Assembly: GCA_022661535.1 (NCBI GenBank)
Contig: JAKULF010000004.1
Coordinates: 1,612,001-1,676,000 of the forward strand
Reading direction: 5' to 3'
From: Eutypa lata
Lineage: Eukaryota > Ascomycota > Sordariomycetes > Xylariales > Diatrypaceae
Length of the DNA: 64,000 nt
Position 1 is the first letter of the stretch; the number at the start of each line of letters is the position of its first letter. This document shows, piece by piece, positions 1 to 11,971 of the stretch. The translations under genes were made by a program, and so were the position numbers. The notes under the pieces are model-generated. The model was not told the origin of the DNA. It did no database searches and saw only the letters and a program-made list of their open reading frames with translations.

Positions 1-2483
1 CTGCAGCATCTGCTGGCGCCCGAACTTGAGCCGCTGGTCCCTCGTGAGCCGCTCCATCAGAGGCACCGTCTCCCGCCAGACCGCGCGCCGCTGCCTCGAC
101 GCCTCCAGCAGCGGCGTCGGGTCTGCTGGCGGACCCACCGCGCACGCTGCTAAGTACAACTTTCGCATGCGCGCGCTGTACATCTCGCACATGACCGACC
201 CCGCGATCTGCACGCCCTGGAGGGGCATCGCGTCCGCGAGCGCCGTGCCCCGCACGAACTCGTGCTGGCACTCCGGACAAATCGTGCAGTCTCCCCACCC
301 CCACCACCGCACATTTTCGATGTGCTTGGCGCCGCGGCAAGGAAGTATGTAAGCGTACTCGCTAGCGAAGCGCTCGAGGGGCCCCGGATCCCTCGTGAGC
401 ATCATCACGAGGAACCTACTCGCGTACATGGTACCTCGCGGCATCGCCGAATTGAAGGTACATATCAGCGTCGCGTCTGGTGCTATGTCTGTTTTCCGGA
501 CGAACATATCCGCGACGCCGTACGGCGCTACGATGGTCGCATAGCACGCGCCGCACACGCCGAAGCCGGGCGGGTTCGAGCGCAGCGTGTACCATTTCGC
601 GGCCCCGGCCGGGATGCCCTCGGTTTCGCAGGCGGGCTCGGTGCAGACCGTCTCGACGGCGGGCCAGAAGAGCTCGTCGTACTGGCCGGTCTCGAGCATG
701 CGCCCCGCCAGCATCGCCACGTTGTGCCGGCCGCCGAGGCAACAGCGGACCGAGACGCCGAATACAGGGACTAGTTCGTCGCCGGCGCTGCGCCACCTGG
801 ACTCCTGGCCCGTGTGAAGGACGTAGTCGCAGAAGCACGCTGCGCACACGAGAAAGCCGCTCGTGGTGTCGGATACCGTGGGTGTGAACCACTTCCTGCC
901 ATCCGGGCCGTCCGGGTAGATTCCCTTTCCCCCCGGGCAGGGTCTCAGGGACAAGCGGGCTGAGACTTCCCGCACAAAGGAGGCCCAGTCGTGCGATTTG
1001 GCGCGGATGTTGTATTCCCTGATTACGTAGGGGACTGCCATGTCGCATGACCACTGTGGTAGCAAGAGTTAGCGGCTTATGCTTCCAGGTGCGACCACGT
1101 ATACGGGATACGAAAGGAGTACAGGTGGCTTCTCGACTTGCTTACCATCTGGTCAGCTGGCTGCGGATGGGCAGCAGGCTCAAAGTTCTCGGCGAAATCT
1201 CGATGAGTAAGAATTTGGTCTTCATAACAAGCCTGGCAGATCACCATGTCTGGAATGACGTTGTTCTTTGGCCTGTACCATTGTATGCCCGCAGTTCCAT
1301 TTGCTCCACCTGTCCCCTTGCACTCTGGGATCGAAGAACGCAGTACCATGTACTGAACCACCGCGTCCAGGGACCTCGTAGCAACAGCAGACTTAAAAAG
1401 GTCGTCTTTCATACGCGGTTTACTGAAGCGGCATATTCGGGGTTTACTATCATCGCAAACTTTTCCCTTGAAATAGTTACGAAATTGGGAGCCGCGGATA
1501 TGGTCTTCGTAACAGCTTGAGCAGATGTAGTAGTCCGGTGACGCGGAATGGATGTACCAAGTGGTTTTGAAGTCGGCCCAGATACCAATGCATTCACTTA
1601 CAGCTTGAGGGTCCCTCTGTGTCTGAGCCCCTGGGGAATCGGTTGGTATTTGTATAGTCTCCTGCGAACCAGGCCTACGAGGTGCACCTGGGAAGGGTGG
1701 TTCGGGTGATAGTACAGTAGGTGGCTGCAGCCCTTTTGAAGTCGTTGGCTGGTGGTCTAGTCCAATGGTGCTAGTTGCCACAACCCCCTTAGGACTAGAA
1801 AGGCTTACATCTTGTAGTCTTTCGCTCATAACACCGATATCGTTCTCTGATAGTCCCAGGTTTCCTTGAAGACCTGGTTGAGTGGAGGACTCCTGGGTGA
1901 CGGCAGCTTGGTGTTGGAGTGTGCCTGTAGGATGGGCTACATGTAAGGGGGTCTCTAGCGGAATTACTGGGACCGAATTGGCTTGGTTCGCATTGTTCTG
2001 GTAGCCATTTTGGCTGAAGTTTACATTATGTTGAGGTGGATACGTTCCGGGCTCCGGGCCTCGAAGATGATGTATAGGAGGCGGAGGTGGGATGATACCA
2101 TTGGGGAAGTGATGAGCAATATCTGATGGATAGTTGCTTCTTATTTGCGCCTCAGGCCTAGGCACTGGGCGTCCAGGATCTTGTGATACTAGTGGCAATG
2201 CTGAAGTATTAGGCTGGAACGGGCCAACTTCGCTAATGGGAAGAGTATTTGATGCTGGTGATTCCCTTGCGGTCTCCTGCTGATGTGGGTAAGGTGGAAG
2301 GGATACATGATGAGTACTGGTAGTCTGCCGGACAGGCTGATACCCAAATCCGAGTGGCCTAGGAGGGATAGGTGGAGGATTCGCCGTCGAAGGTTGGTCC
2401 CCTTCTCCACTCATGGTAGACCGACTCCGAGGGGGTAGTGGAGGAGGTCCTTGCCCTTCATCCCCGTACCCGTAAGTCACCAT
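1..2483 (-). CDS. Pro-rich protein with four Cys-pair (WY...CxxCY) modules, partial at left edge
   Basis: Two exons are visible: 2483-1146 (446 codons) and 1053 to the window edge, open throughout. The intron 1145-1054 (92 nt) has donor GTAAGC, branch GCTAACT and acceptor CACAG, and joins in phase 0. The first ~300 residues are disordered and rich in P, Q, S and T. They include SH3-ligand-like PPPLPPRSR (residues 13-21) and PPPIPPRPL (36-44). After residue ~310 a module recurs four times: an aromatic KWY/TWY/QWY/KWF, about ten residues, then V/I-C-x-x-C-Y/F, an acidic residue and a hydrophobic stretch. Examples are YICSSCYEDHI and VCGACYATI. A later CTICPECQHEF adds another pair. The pairs could bind zinc (inference). 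I do not recognise a named family. Exon 2 is much more GC-rich than exon 1. The ATG at 2483 is the first in frame; the C-terminus lies beyond position 1. Confidence 0.75.
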
Positions 2484-3087
2484 GATGTGCTGATGAACTA
2501 TTAGTGATGAATTGAATATTCTCCTGGTTAATTCGACTCTCGTATGCTAGGAATGTATGTTGTTATTCAAGAGGTGAGGACAACAATACCGAGCGGGCCG
2601 GAGGAAATATTGTAGGCGATCAGCCGCAGCTTGGCGCGCGTGTGCTTATAGCTCCGAGTGGCGCTAGCTAAAGGTTCACTAAAATAGTACAACCCTGCTT
2701 CTAAGGAACTACATTTTATAATGTTAGGATATAATTATGGTACTGTGGGTTTTAGTTAGATATCTAGCTAAATTGGATTGAGTTTATGGTTTGGAGTCTT
2801 TCTTATCTAAATGTGAGGTATGAAAATAGGGGCTCATAATATACTTGTAGCAAACTAGTGAATAGGTAGTATTCCTTATAGAATAATCAGATTTTCGATT
2901 CCTTGATCCCGTGTGGGAATATGAAGTGGTAGTATATCCAGCTCGTAATTCTAGTCCTTTTAACATATAAAGCTATCTACTTATGTTTCCTCTTCGTTGC
3001 AGATTCGTAAATGATCATAGTCCTCATAATCGTCTTATTTTAACGTATAGATGTGATAGCTCACAGATCAGCTTCGTTCAACTAAAC
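2484..3087. other. Intergenic, upstream of the Cys-pair gene
   Basis: No supportable gene. The right half is A+T-rich. A short open frame on the minus strand (2966-2784) shows no recognisable features and is probably chance. Confidence 0.5.
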
Positions 3088-3453
3088 TCACAATTGGGGG
3101 TCTGAACTACCGCTGCTAAATTGTCCAAGAGGTACAAACCGATGATCATTTAGTCCTAGTGTTTCTTCACTATCGAGACGTATTCGCCCGATAACTTTAA
3201 ACTGGGGATCTATGATCTCCCAGTCATCAGCGGCGGACTGGATAAGACAGCCAGGGCGTATGCCAACACAGGAAGCAAGAAGTAAGAACTTGGCGTTTTC
3301 TAGGCCACAATTTCCCGGGAGTGCTAGTTCGAAGCCAGTCCTCCAGTCTAAGTCAGACCGTTGACACATACAAAATGGTAGGCAACTTATGTTATAGGCA
3401 AATTGATTGAGAGGATTTGTATACTGTTGTAAGCTTTGCCCGCCAACCTTCAA
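3088..3453 (-). CDS. Hypothetical protein, 121 aa
   Basis: Intact frame from ATG 3453 to a stop at 3088. The composition looks protein-like (balanced, several Cys and Trp), and the tail contains a D-W-E-I-I-D-P-Q-F-K-V-I-G-R-I-R strand-turn-strand-like segment that vaguely recalls the C-terminal part of HET-type proteins. That resemblance is weak and I make no functional call. It could be a complete small protein or the last exon of a longer, decayed gene. Confidence 0.33.
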   Translation of the reverse strand: MKVGGQSLQQYTNPLNQFAYNISCLPFCMCQRSDLDWRTGFELALPGNCGLENAKFLLLASCVGIRPGCLIQSAADDWEIIDPQFKVIGRIRLDSEETLGLNDHRFVPLGQFSSGSSDPQL

Positions 3454-4608
3454 GAAATTATTGCTGCTGACATATTATGACCTTCCGACGAATACATATC
3501 CCGAATAGCAATGAAAAACATGTGTTTTGACCTCAGCCTATATAAGGGGTATACTGAACGGTCGGTTCAAATTGAATAACCCCGGTTCTTGGCAAGGCAT
3601 CTATTTGGTTAACCTTTTGTCAATTCGTACACGTCGGCGAGGTTTTGCAGAGTAACCCATCCAGCACAAGTTCTCAGTGATTCACCGTCCTCGACTGGAC
3701 GCCTTTCAAACGGGGCGTAAGGCTCTGTTTGAAATATATTGCTGTTGGATGTAAGTCGCCTGGCATACGAGGCGTAAGAGATGGACCTGAATAGGCTAAC
3801 TCGGTAGTTGATGTCTTTAAGGGGCTTAAACCATTAGGTTAAACTACCTTTTCTTAAGTAGAGATGGTAGTAAGCAATAGCTTAAAAGGTGTTCTCCGTC
3901 GTGACTTGACTGGTCTTGAGTGTCAATTTTGCCAACAATAGTCATAAACTTGAAAGACAAAAAGAAATAGAGTTGTTCATAAAATTCATAATGAAATGAT
4001 TTGTATATGTAGTATCACATACCTTATTTGTGTGCCTTGCTTTTTTATTTCACCTGCCACCTCAGGGCGTATATTCTGCTCTCTTTTCCCTCACCTAGTA
4101 GGTAGTAATTTCTTTAAACCCTCTCAACAACGCACCCCCCGCTTCAATTAGATTAACCCCAGTCCACATACGCATCTATGAAACCTCAAATCTAAACACA
4201 ACCCTCCGTGGGTATCATAAACACATCCGGTCCTTCTTTAAGGCACTTCTCACTTCTACACGTCTGACTCCATACACATTCATCATACTCGACGAGCCTA
4301 GCAGGGTCGCTTTGAAACAACATCTGATTTGCAACGAGAGGGGTAATATAACCTGGCTGTAAATAATACGGGATATATTCTAGGCTCCTGGGACCTGATA
4401 GGGTGCCTCGTTGCTTCAAATCTATTCACATTCTAGAAAACGATTGGTCAACATTGGATCAAAATTGAGGCCAATTACTTAGCCTGTTCTCGTGACAATG
4501 CCTTTTCTTCGTTCAAAAGGCGTAGATACTTGTTAAGATGCACGTAGAAATTACAGTCATATGGTTTATTTTGCTAACTTGCACGATTGCAAGGCCTACA
4601 TACCTGAG
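3454..4608. other. Sparse spacer with one short unassigned frame
   Basis: Mostly non-coding in appearance. A TATATAAGG-type box at 3539-3547 reads best on the plus strand, but no plus gene follows. A minus frame at 4419-4192 (75 codons, four Cys, ending in -PTEGCV) is open but unrecognised; it could be a remnant exon. Confidence 0.4.
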
Positions 4609-5184
4609 ATGGCCCTAGAAGGTGCTGGAGCTGCCGCTGCATTTTTTCAATTCACATCCCAACTGAACGACGTCGTCCATCTTGTCAAAATCGCCTCCTG
4701 GACACTAAGAGGTTACCAGAAAGCAAATCGTCGAGCTTAAAGATCTCTTAGAATACATTTAAAGCAAGAATTTAGTCGAAGCCGCCGAGGTTAGCAAGTC
4801 CTTGAAAGATATTCACGAAATCATCGATAAGTTAGACATTCAGTCCATCTTGAACAAGGGTCGGCTTCGAACCACATTGGCCTTTCTTTTCAACGAAAGA
4901 GAATATATCCAGATATTCTCCGATCTCGAAAGCAAGGAGACCTCCCTCACCTTATGCATAACGGCCGTCCAATTTGTGACACTCTATGAGCATTCAACTG
5001 TCTTGGAAGGTATTAAAACAGACGTTCGGGCTTTGAACTTTCGATCCCGTCCTCACCTATATCGGACCACAACATTGAAACAATAGATGCTCCTTGTGTG
5101 ATCAAGAAAGCTGAGCATAGTGAAAAGGGCGATGTGATAGTGGGTGCTCGTGTCGCTAAGGTCACGGCGCGCATGACGAGTTAA
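4609..5184 (+). pseudogene. Decayed N-terminal part of a fungal STAND/NLR-type protein
   Basis: The remnant starts at ATG 4609 with MALEGAGAAAAFFQFTSQL, the hydrophobic helix opening typical of fungal STAND proteins. This frame stops at 4738-4740. Coding similarity continues in another frame from ~4742 (DLLEYI, a stop at 4760-4762, then SKNLVEAAEVSKSLKDIHE and a helical stretch to ~5040). It then shifts again near 5040 (DHNIETIDAPCVIKKAEH) and stops at 5182-5184. So two frame shifts and one nonsense codon break it, and no NACHT domain follows. The opening resembles the first exon of the intact NACHT gene at 59.8 kb (F/V-rich helix, then Y-Q-K). Assignment to the STAND N-terminal class is an inference from composition and pattern. 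Confidence 0.45.
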
Positions 5185-6699
5185 AATAGATAGGAACTCC
5201 GTTTCATGTGTCCAGCCATGAAATGGTGAAGGCGGCGATGGCGACTTCGTTTTGGGATAGCAGGCGTACATTGGTGCAAATTCAGTGCCAATAGTGACCA
5301 AGCATGAAGGGGCACGTATGGAGGCTAAAGGGGGTATGATAGGAGCTTACGAAGTCTCCAGTAAAACAAATTGAGGATGTGGGAAAGGGGCCAGTACATC
5401 ACTTGATCGACTGGCTTCTTTTACTTTCCCTTCTTTTTTCCATCCTTGTCTACTTACATCAAAAAACTTTTAACGTTTAGGTGGTACGAAGAATTGCCTT
5501 CCTTCATTGCTTTCCGGGCTAGTTGGTGAAGGATAGGGGATTAGACTTTCGTCGGGATTATTTTGCGCAGTGGAGTTAGACATGGGATGAAACTTATCAG
5601 TAGTTAATTACCTTAGTGGTTGATTGTTTCCAAGGCTTAGAGATATCCGGTATGAACCGTACGTCTGGTGTTGTAATAGGTGCAGCAGCCCAAGAGCGTC
5701 CGGCTGGAACGGTCCGAGTCAGATATGAACATTATCTGGGAAGAAGTTGAGGGACGCGGGCGATAAATTAAGGTGATAGCAAAATAGGGGTATGGGTTCC
5801 CCTTGGCCCAGGAACGATGATCGAGAGAGTCCTGGTGTCGCTTCACTATGCGTGCTGCTGAATATATGTATTCTTCATTGAACTTCAGCTAGCAAGCACT
5901 TGCGAATGGAGAAATAGAGCCGAAATAGCTCCCAACGCAGCTCTAGCCCGGCAGATACACGGAGTTGACTTTGCTTTGGATTGAGAATACTTAGTTCTCT
6001 AGCGGTCACTTCACACATGACCACTGGATAAAATGTTGGTGGGGCCGGGACAGGCGAAGCACTCGGCGAGCCGATGCAATCTAATGCCAGGCGCTGACAA
6101 TTCGCACGTCCGCCCGCGCGTCTACCACATTTGACCTATACATACGGTATACCCATACCCCAAGGGCGTTGTTCTCTTTCAATTCAGGAATGCGAGAGTC
6201 TGGAATGGGTGAACTACCAACTTTTAGTTCACGGCAGACCCTACAAGTCATGGTCGAGTTCGGGCAGACGGTGCCGAGGAAGAAATTTCAAGAAATAAAG
6301 GGGCTTAGATAAATTAAAAAATATACTGGCACCGAATACTCCGTAATAACTTTCGTTATCTTGCCAACCATGGGCTTATAATTTCAAATAACCTTATCAG
6401 CGGTCTTGTCGCATTCATATCAATCGTCCATTCGAGTCCTGTCTTAAGGGTACATATTCCATTGAAATGGTGGTAAACTATCTGCTTCGAGTCCTATGCG
6501 AAAGAGATTATACCAAAAGTAAATACAAGAAAGTGTAATCGATATCCTATCCGAAATATTTATTTGTTGCGATGTGCAGTGCCCTCCGATCTTTATCCCA
6601 AACCCATCCTATTATAGTAGGCGGCTTAGGAGTAGAGCTCTAACTCCCAATGGTGCCCTTAAAACCTTATCGCGGTAGACTCCATCCCCTTGTTCAAAG
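5185..6699. other. Gene-poor spacer
   Basis: No supportable gene. A 69-codon minus frame (5846-5637) and other short frames have no recognisable motif or flanking splice structure. Contains scattered A+T-rich runs. Confidence 0.45.
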
Positions 6700-8697
6700 T
6701 CAAATCATAGGACAATGATCTCGGGGACGGCGGGAAGGAAATCTAAGGCTAAGATCGTGGGCAACGTTGCTATCAACAAGCCGGATGTTGTCTGGTGTTG
6801 TGGTATGGAGGTAATATAGGGGGAAGAAGCATTCATTCATGCGGCCTATGTTGCTCATAGAGTAGTCCTTGTTCTCGATCATTTCCTTGTCGTTATTGCA
6901 GGTACGGATGTTGCGGAAGAATTCGTCGACATTCAGGCCATAGTCATTCTCAGCTTTATTGAGTTCTTTTGGTGCGTTATCGTCGTGATTGATGCAGCTT
7001 CCACCTATCTTTAATATGAAGCAGCCCTAAGAGTTACGTTAGTATATTACCTGCGTCGTTGGAAACGAAAGCGAAAAGAACAAGAAAGGTACTAACATTG
7101 TCGACAAACCTTGAAGCTCCTTCATAGTTGTCATGGCAACTCTTTTCATCAATATCTGTCTGCGTCACTGTTCAGCATGTTGCGTTTGACATTATCCAGA
7201 TGGAGATCCTCTTACAAAATGAAGTACGTAGAAATTCCTCAGTTTGAACAACGACCCGATTAGTCCGATCTTCTTCAAAGCTAGTTAGTTACCCATTCAT
7301 CGCTACTGTCTAGTGGAAAAAGGAAGACATACCATCAGTTTAAAGCCGTTCTCAAACAATGGCTCGAGGACTTTCTCAGTATCTACTTGATCAAGAAACC
7401 AACCATTGGATAGTCTGATATTCTTTAGCGAAAATGTCCCTTGGGTATTGCTAGTTAGGTTTGCTCGGATAACGTACAGGTGCATAATAGGCTCATAATC
7501 CTTGCTGGGCTTGACCTCCTTGTACGATGGGTCCATACCAGACAAGAATTCCATGATGTCAACGTCTTTCTTGGGGGTACCACCGAAAATCTTGGCTGTC
7601 AATGCTGCATTCGTCTGGCTTGACTCATTAAAAAAATCGCCTAGATATGATGTAAGACCGTCCTCAATTGTTTCAGCGTGGAGGTAGGCGTTAGGGTTAA
7701 TGCTATTTGCAGTCATGCCTATAGTTAAGTTTTCAGTAACTGTCATATCGAGTTAGGATGGGACTTCTTACTAAGACTCGCACCCAGGGTATTGTACGTG
7801 AACGCTCCTATCCCGACTGTACCTTCAAGCAATGTCATACTCGTTCCGAAGAGGGTCGTCAAAGTGGCAACTCCAAACAACGGTCCAGCGAGTATACTGG
7901 CAGCGAAAATCCCGGCTATTACCCACATGGCGGCCTATGAAATTATATGTTATTATCCATAATTTGGTGTATATAGCGAGAAACATTTACTTACTGCTCC
8001 GTAGCCGATAGTCGTCTTTTTTTTTAGTAAGTCCGTCGGCTCATCATAAAAGTCGTGGACCAGAGTTCCGATGTCCAGGCTTGTCACCAGTGTCTCTTTG
8101 ATACTCGCAATGTCCACAGCTTGCAAGACGCTATAAATGTTCGTGACCGTTGTATGGATGACCTGGACTATATGGAAAGGTTAACTATCTTGACAAGCGC
8201 TGGAACAGAATTAATGATCGCCTACAAGCTGCAGGATTATAGTTCTCGCAATCGCCGTCTCCAGGTGGTTGACAGTTCTGGGAATGGAGAACTGAGCAGT
8301 CCAGGTCACTAGGTGTGATACCGGAATCTGCCGTGGCGTTTAGGTGCATCCTTTGAAGCCAATCATCTATCAGAGGTTAGTAATACATCGTAGAAGGTCT
8401 TTTAAGAGCAAGGGCAACCATACGTAGATCGCCGTCATTATCATCCATCCATGTAGAAAAGTAGTCAGATACCATACTGCTGGTCCATGTATGGTTGCCT
8501 TTATTCGTCATCATATCGCAGACTCTCTCATTAGGTGGGTAGTGCCCATGTTGCCAATGAGTTGTCCAGTTATCGTCACGAGACATAAGGTTAACGATAG
8601 AAGGAGGAGCAATGGCAGAAGCTTGAACGCCGCTGGATGCTACATAGATAGCGGCGAGTAGAGTTTGGGCTGACAACATAGTTAAAGATATTTTCAA
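6700..8697 (-). CDS. Secreted/membrane protein of the killer-toxin-like chitinase-associated family (multi-exon)
   Basis: Exons fit in phase as 8697-8424, 8366-8226, 8167-7995, 7934-7784, 7739-7333, 7159-7097 and 7026-6700, giving about 511 residues. A further short exon between 7332 and 7160 is possible. The introns are 44-70 nt with classic signals (for example GTATGG...TACTAAC...TAG); the exception is the 173-nt span 7332-7160. The N-terminus is a signal peptide, MKISLTMLSAQTLLAAIYVA. A Cys/Pro-rich linker follows (CQPPGDGDCENYNPAAF), then a helical region, and a long Gly/Ala/Leu hydrophobic segment at about residues 199-245. The C-terminal part is polar with several Cys. The linker-helix-hydrophobic order matches, from memory, the region that follows the GH18 domain in fungal LysM/killer-toxin-like (subgroup C) chitinases, but there is no GH18 or LysM domain here. 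Function unknown. The family call is inference; the gene model is strong. Confidence 0.6.
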
Positions 8698-8768
8698 ATG
8701 AATGTAGATTTGATTGAAGAGAATTATGACAGGAAAAACATTGGTGGTAAACCGCTGCTACACTCGTA

Positions 8769-8780
8769 TTTTATATAAAG
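8769..8780 (-). promoter_or_regulatory. TATA box of the 8697-6700 gene
   Basis: On the minus strand this reads TATATAAAA, about 75 bp upstream of the ATG at 8697, the usual distance for a highly regulated fungal gene. Confidence 0.5.
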
Positions 8781-11040
8781 CAATGTCTCAGCAAGACTTT
8801 CCACCATTGGGAACCTGGTAGCTGATAGCAACCTTATACTCATAGTCTGGATATATTCTCTTTCTTTGACGTTATGCCAAGTGTCACAATAATAGACCAT
8901 ATGAAAGGCTGCTCAGACATAGCCTTATCGCCTTGGTCCCGACTGCACGGTTCAAGCGTGTGGGAAGCCCAATAACATCAACCATGCTTATCTAGCCTCA
9001 CTATATGATACCCCTGGATTTGATAAAGAATACCAACGATTTGGTCTTTAATACCACGGGAAATGTGGGGTTTGTACCTAGATCTATCCTTACGTCGGTG
9101 AAGAGATGTGAAGGTGTAAGCAGTGAGGTTACACCTACCCACAAGAACAAGAGCTTCCATTGAACAGTAGGAATTCGATAAGAGAAAGCCAACCTGGAAC
9201 AGCAACAATTTAATAGAGTTCAATTTTACCCGTCGAATGTCGACTAAGATAGCTTATCATGCGGTAAATATTGTCAAGGTGGTAGAGGCTCGGTGATCTA
9301 ATCTATGACGTGAAGGTTCGTATAAGAGATAATTGAGTTTGTAATAACCATGCCACATGGCAATCGGACGTAAGTAGCAGAGATTGAAATCGGCTATGCC
9401 GCCATGAGAGTGGGCGTACCCTTGCATGTCTCGTTTGGGGAAATAAGCGCGTGCTTGTAAAGTTGTGAATAGGGGGGCTGAGGCTTTAGATGACCTCGAG
9501 GCTCTCACAGTTTTGATACTTAGATGATTTTATGGCAGGATTAACATGCCGTCGTGATTCGCCATTGTGTCTAAATATTATATGTCGCATTCATATAGCA
9601 ACAGATCGAGTAGATCACGTTCAATTAAGTACTGCTCAGATATTCAACTCATATCAAAACTGCTAGCCTGCATATCTCTATTCGAGAACAATTCCAATTG
9701 ACATTTATTATCCGAAAGTGCCTCTCAGTACTATTGCCATCTGCCGTGTATGGATACATAATAATTATTACGACGTACTTGGTCGGATATGGTTTACAAG
9801 TCATTTTCCCAGGTGGATATCCCAAGCATCCGTTTACCTACGTAGGTAAATTGGAGATATCACCATCTTCCCAACCCTTGCCTTTGATGGATATTTAGAT
9901 CCTTAGCCCGCTCTTTAATTTCATATTACGCATCTTGCCTCTAGTCTATAACGACTATTTCTTTTGAAATGTGTATACATAGTGTGTAATGTTGTTCTGT
10001 TATGTTACCTAAGGATGAAACGAATAAGATCCCATCTGCCCATATAATATTATGATTAGGGGCGTAGAAAACAGGAGACAAGATGGGGCGGGAGGGCTGT
10101 TTGAAACAGTTATGGAGCTATTAGCCTCCAGGAATAGGTAAGATACCAAGACAAACATTGAGTTCCGTTCATATAATGTAGCATGACGTTTCCTACGTGT
10201 TAATTACCTGACTCTGAGGGCCTGAACACAGTTCCTCCGTTGACGAGGTACATTAGTGCAATCTTAGAACATTGGGGGTAGATACACCTAATGATAGCAA
10301 TATGTTTAGTAAGGTGCGATTACTTATCACCAAAGCCAGTAATAGTTATTACATTTGTCGTTAGTAATCGTTTCAGCTCTAGTATAGCCCAGCAGAACAG
10401 CTCGGGACGATATAATCCAGACGATCGGGACGTTTTGGAGACCCATATTCTGAATAGTAGTGTTTCCTACAGAATGCTCCATTGCCACGTTTCACAGGGG
10501 TAGAGCTCGGCGAGAGTGTAAATAATATAGGGGCGTAGACTGATTCATGTCTTGGGTGGCGAAGTCTGGTGTAGAGCCGAAGTCCACCTCATGATCCCCC
10601 CATCTTGAACTTCAGAGCAAACATTTCCTTCTCTTCCTTTCACTGGGTCATCTATTTGCAGAAGCATTACTCTACGTATAATGATTTGGCCCCCAACGAG
10701 ATATTGCCAAGCCCCACGTGCATGACCCAGCACGACGCACGTGGAAAAGTTTTCTTTTGCTTGTTTTCGTAGAAAATAGTATGTGGTGTAACACTGATTA
10801 TGTAGATTAAATTGCCAGCAAAATTGACGTCATAAGACCTACTTTCAGAAGTCGATTGACGATAGGGAAGGATAACAGAACTATCTACAGTATACCCTTC
10901 GTCTGACACTTTTCTCTTACGAAATCCAGTATCTCTGCTTTCGCACGTACGGTGTACCACTTGTTCTACACCGCTCTCCTTGACCAGTCCCATAAAACAA
11001 GAGTCTAGTCAGTTACACAATAACGTCGATTTACTCCGAC
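8781..11040. other. Gene-poor spacer, 2.26 kb
   Basis: Several short frames occur (minus 9223-8978, minus 9508-9257, plus 9698-9898, plus 10291-10503, minus 10993-10667), but none has a recognisable domain. I could not assemble them into a convincing spliced gene. The base composition is moderately A+T-rich. Confidence 0.4.
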
Positions 11041-11394
11041 ATGGCAACCCCAAATAAATTCTCCAACCCCGACGTCCCCGTGGGTGATTGTCTCTGTGGG
11101 TACTTAGGATGCCTCGTCACACCAATCCTGTCACTCTTATGCCTACCCTGCGCGTGCTGTGCTTTCGAGAAGAGAAATCGAAGAAAGCAGGCTGAGCAAC
11201 GTGGGGAGACAGCTGGGCCGGTCGAGGACACCCCGACTCCCGCACCCCCAATGATAGGAGATGCAGCGAAGCCTAAGGATCAGTGGCCAGAGGACTGGCA
11301 CGAGCGGAGGGGTAACGCTAGCGAGCGCGACGGAGAGAGAAGTCGTGGTCCTGAGGAGGAACCTACGGGTGAAAAGGTGTCGCACAAAGACTAA
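11041..11394 (+). CDS. Small Cys-rich hypothetical protein, 117 aa
   Basis: Single-exon frame from ATG 11041 to TAA. Residues ~17-42 form a short hydrophobic Cys-rich stretch (CLCGYLGCLVTPILSLLCL, then PCACC). It is followed at once by a basic patch (EKRNRRKQ) and a charged Pro/Glu-rich tail. The Cys pattern could be palmitoylated or membrane-apposed (inference). Codon use and composition look coding. No family recognised. Confidence 0.5.
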   Translation: MATPNKFSNPDVPVGDCLCGYLGCLVTPILSLLCLPCACCAFEKRNRRKQAEQRGETAGPVEDTPTPAPPMIGDAAKPKDQWPEDWHERRGNASERDGERSRGPEEEPTGEKVSHKD

Positions 11395-11971
11395 CTTGCG
11401 AATGATTTACTAAACGCTGAAAAAGTCATGGCTCAGTCTGGTGATGTGTGTAGGAATGCGTCGGTCGCTGTTCTGGGGTGATAATCAGGTGAAACTGTGT
11501 GGGAAATGTTTAATTTTGGAAATGTCAAGAGAGAGAATACGTCCTATTCATGAGTTGTGAGTACTGGTGTTGGAATTTCGTCGTCGAGAATGTTACATCT
11601 ATTCTGTACGCTGTCGCACTGTTGCTGTTATACGAGTAGCACCGTGAAATACTTTGTATTCGGACCTTGACCGATTGCTTAACTGAGTGATAACTGCGAG
11701 AAGTTGAAAAGGAAGAAGAAAAAGGCCTTGTAACGTGTTTGAGCCTGTAGAGACAAGTTTGGCAACTATGAGAGTGTCATGTGTATATGTATCGTGTGCG
11801 GTATCAAGGCTCATGTAGTAGGTGTCGGAAATTGCCTGGCTCGGAATTGGTTCAAGATCGGCTTACGCCGGTCCGGGATCGGCGATTCGACTAGCCCACT
11901 TCGGCACGTTGCGTGATCACGGAATTTCAGCGAACAATCCACCAACATCAGCAACAGTCGGAACAGGCACC
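11395..11971. other. Intergenic
   Basis: Nothing supportable apart from the presumed 5' region of the Nudix gene. The frame is open upstream of 11972 to about 11822, but only without an ATG. Confidence 0.5.

Noticed and set aside
416..1054. Long Arg-rich minus-strand frame overlapping the Cys-pair gene
   Set aside because: Shadow of exon 2 in another frame. The real frame has Cys-pair modules and joins exon 1 through a good intron.
3537..3549. TATA box as promoter of the 3453-3088 frame
   Set aside because: The box reads canonically on the plus strand, opposite to that frame, so I do not link them.
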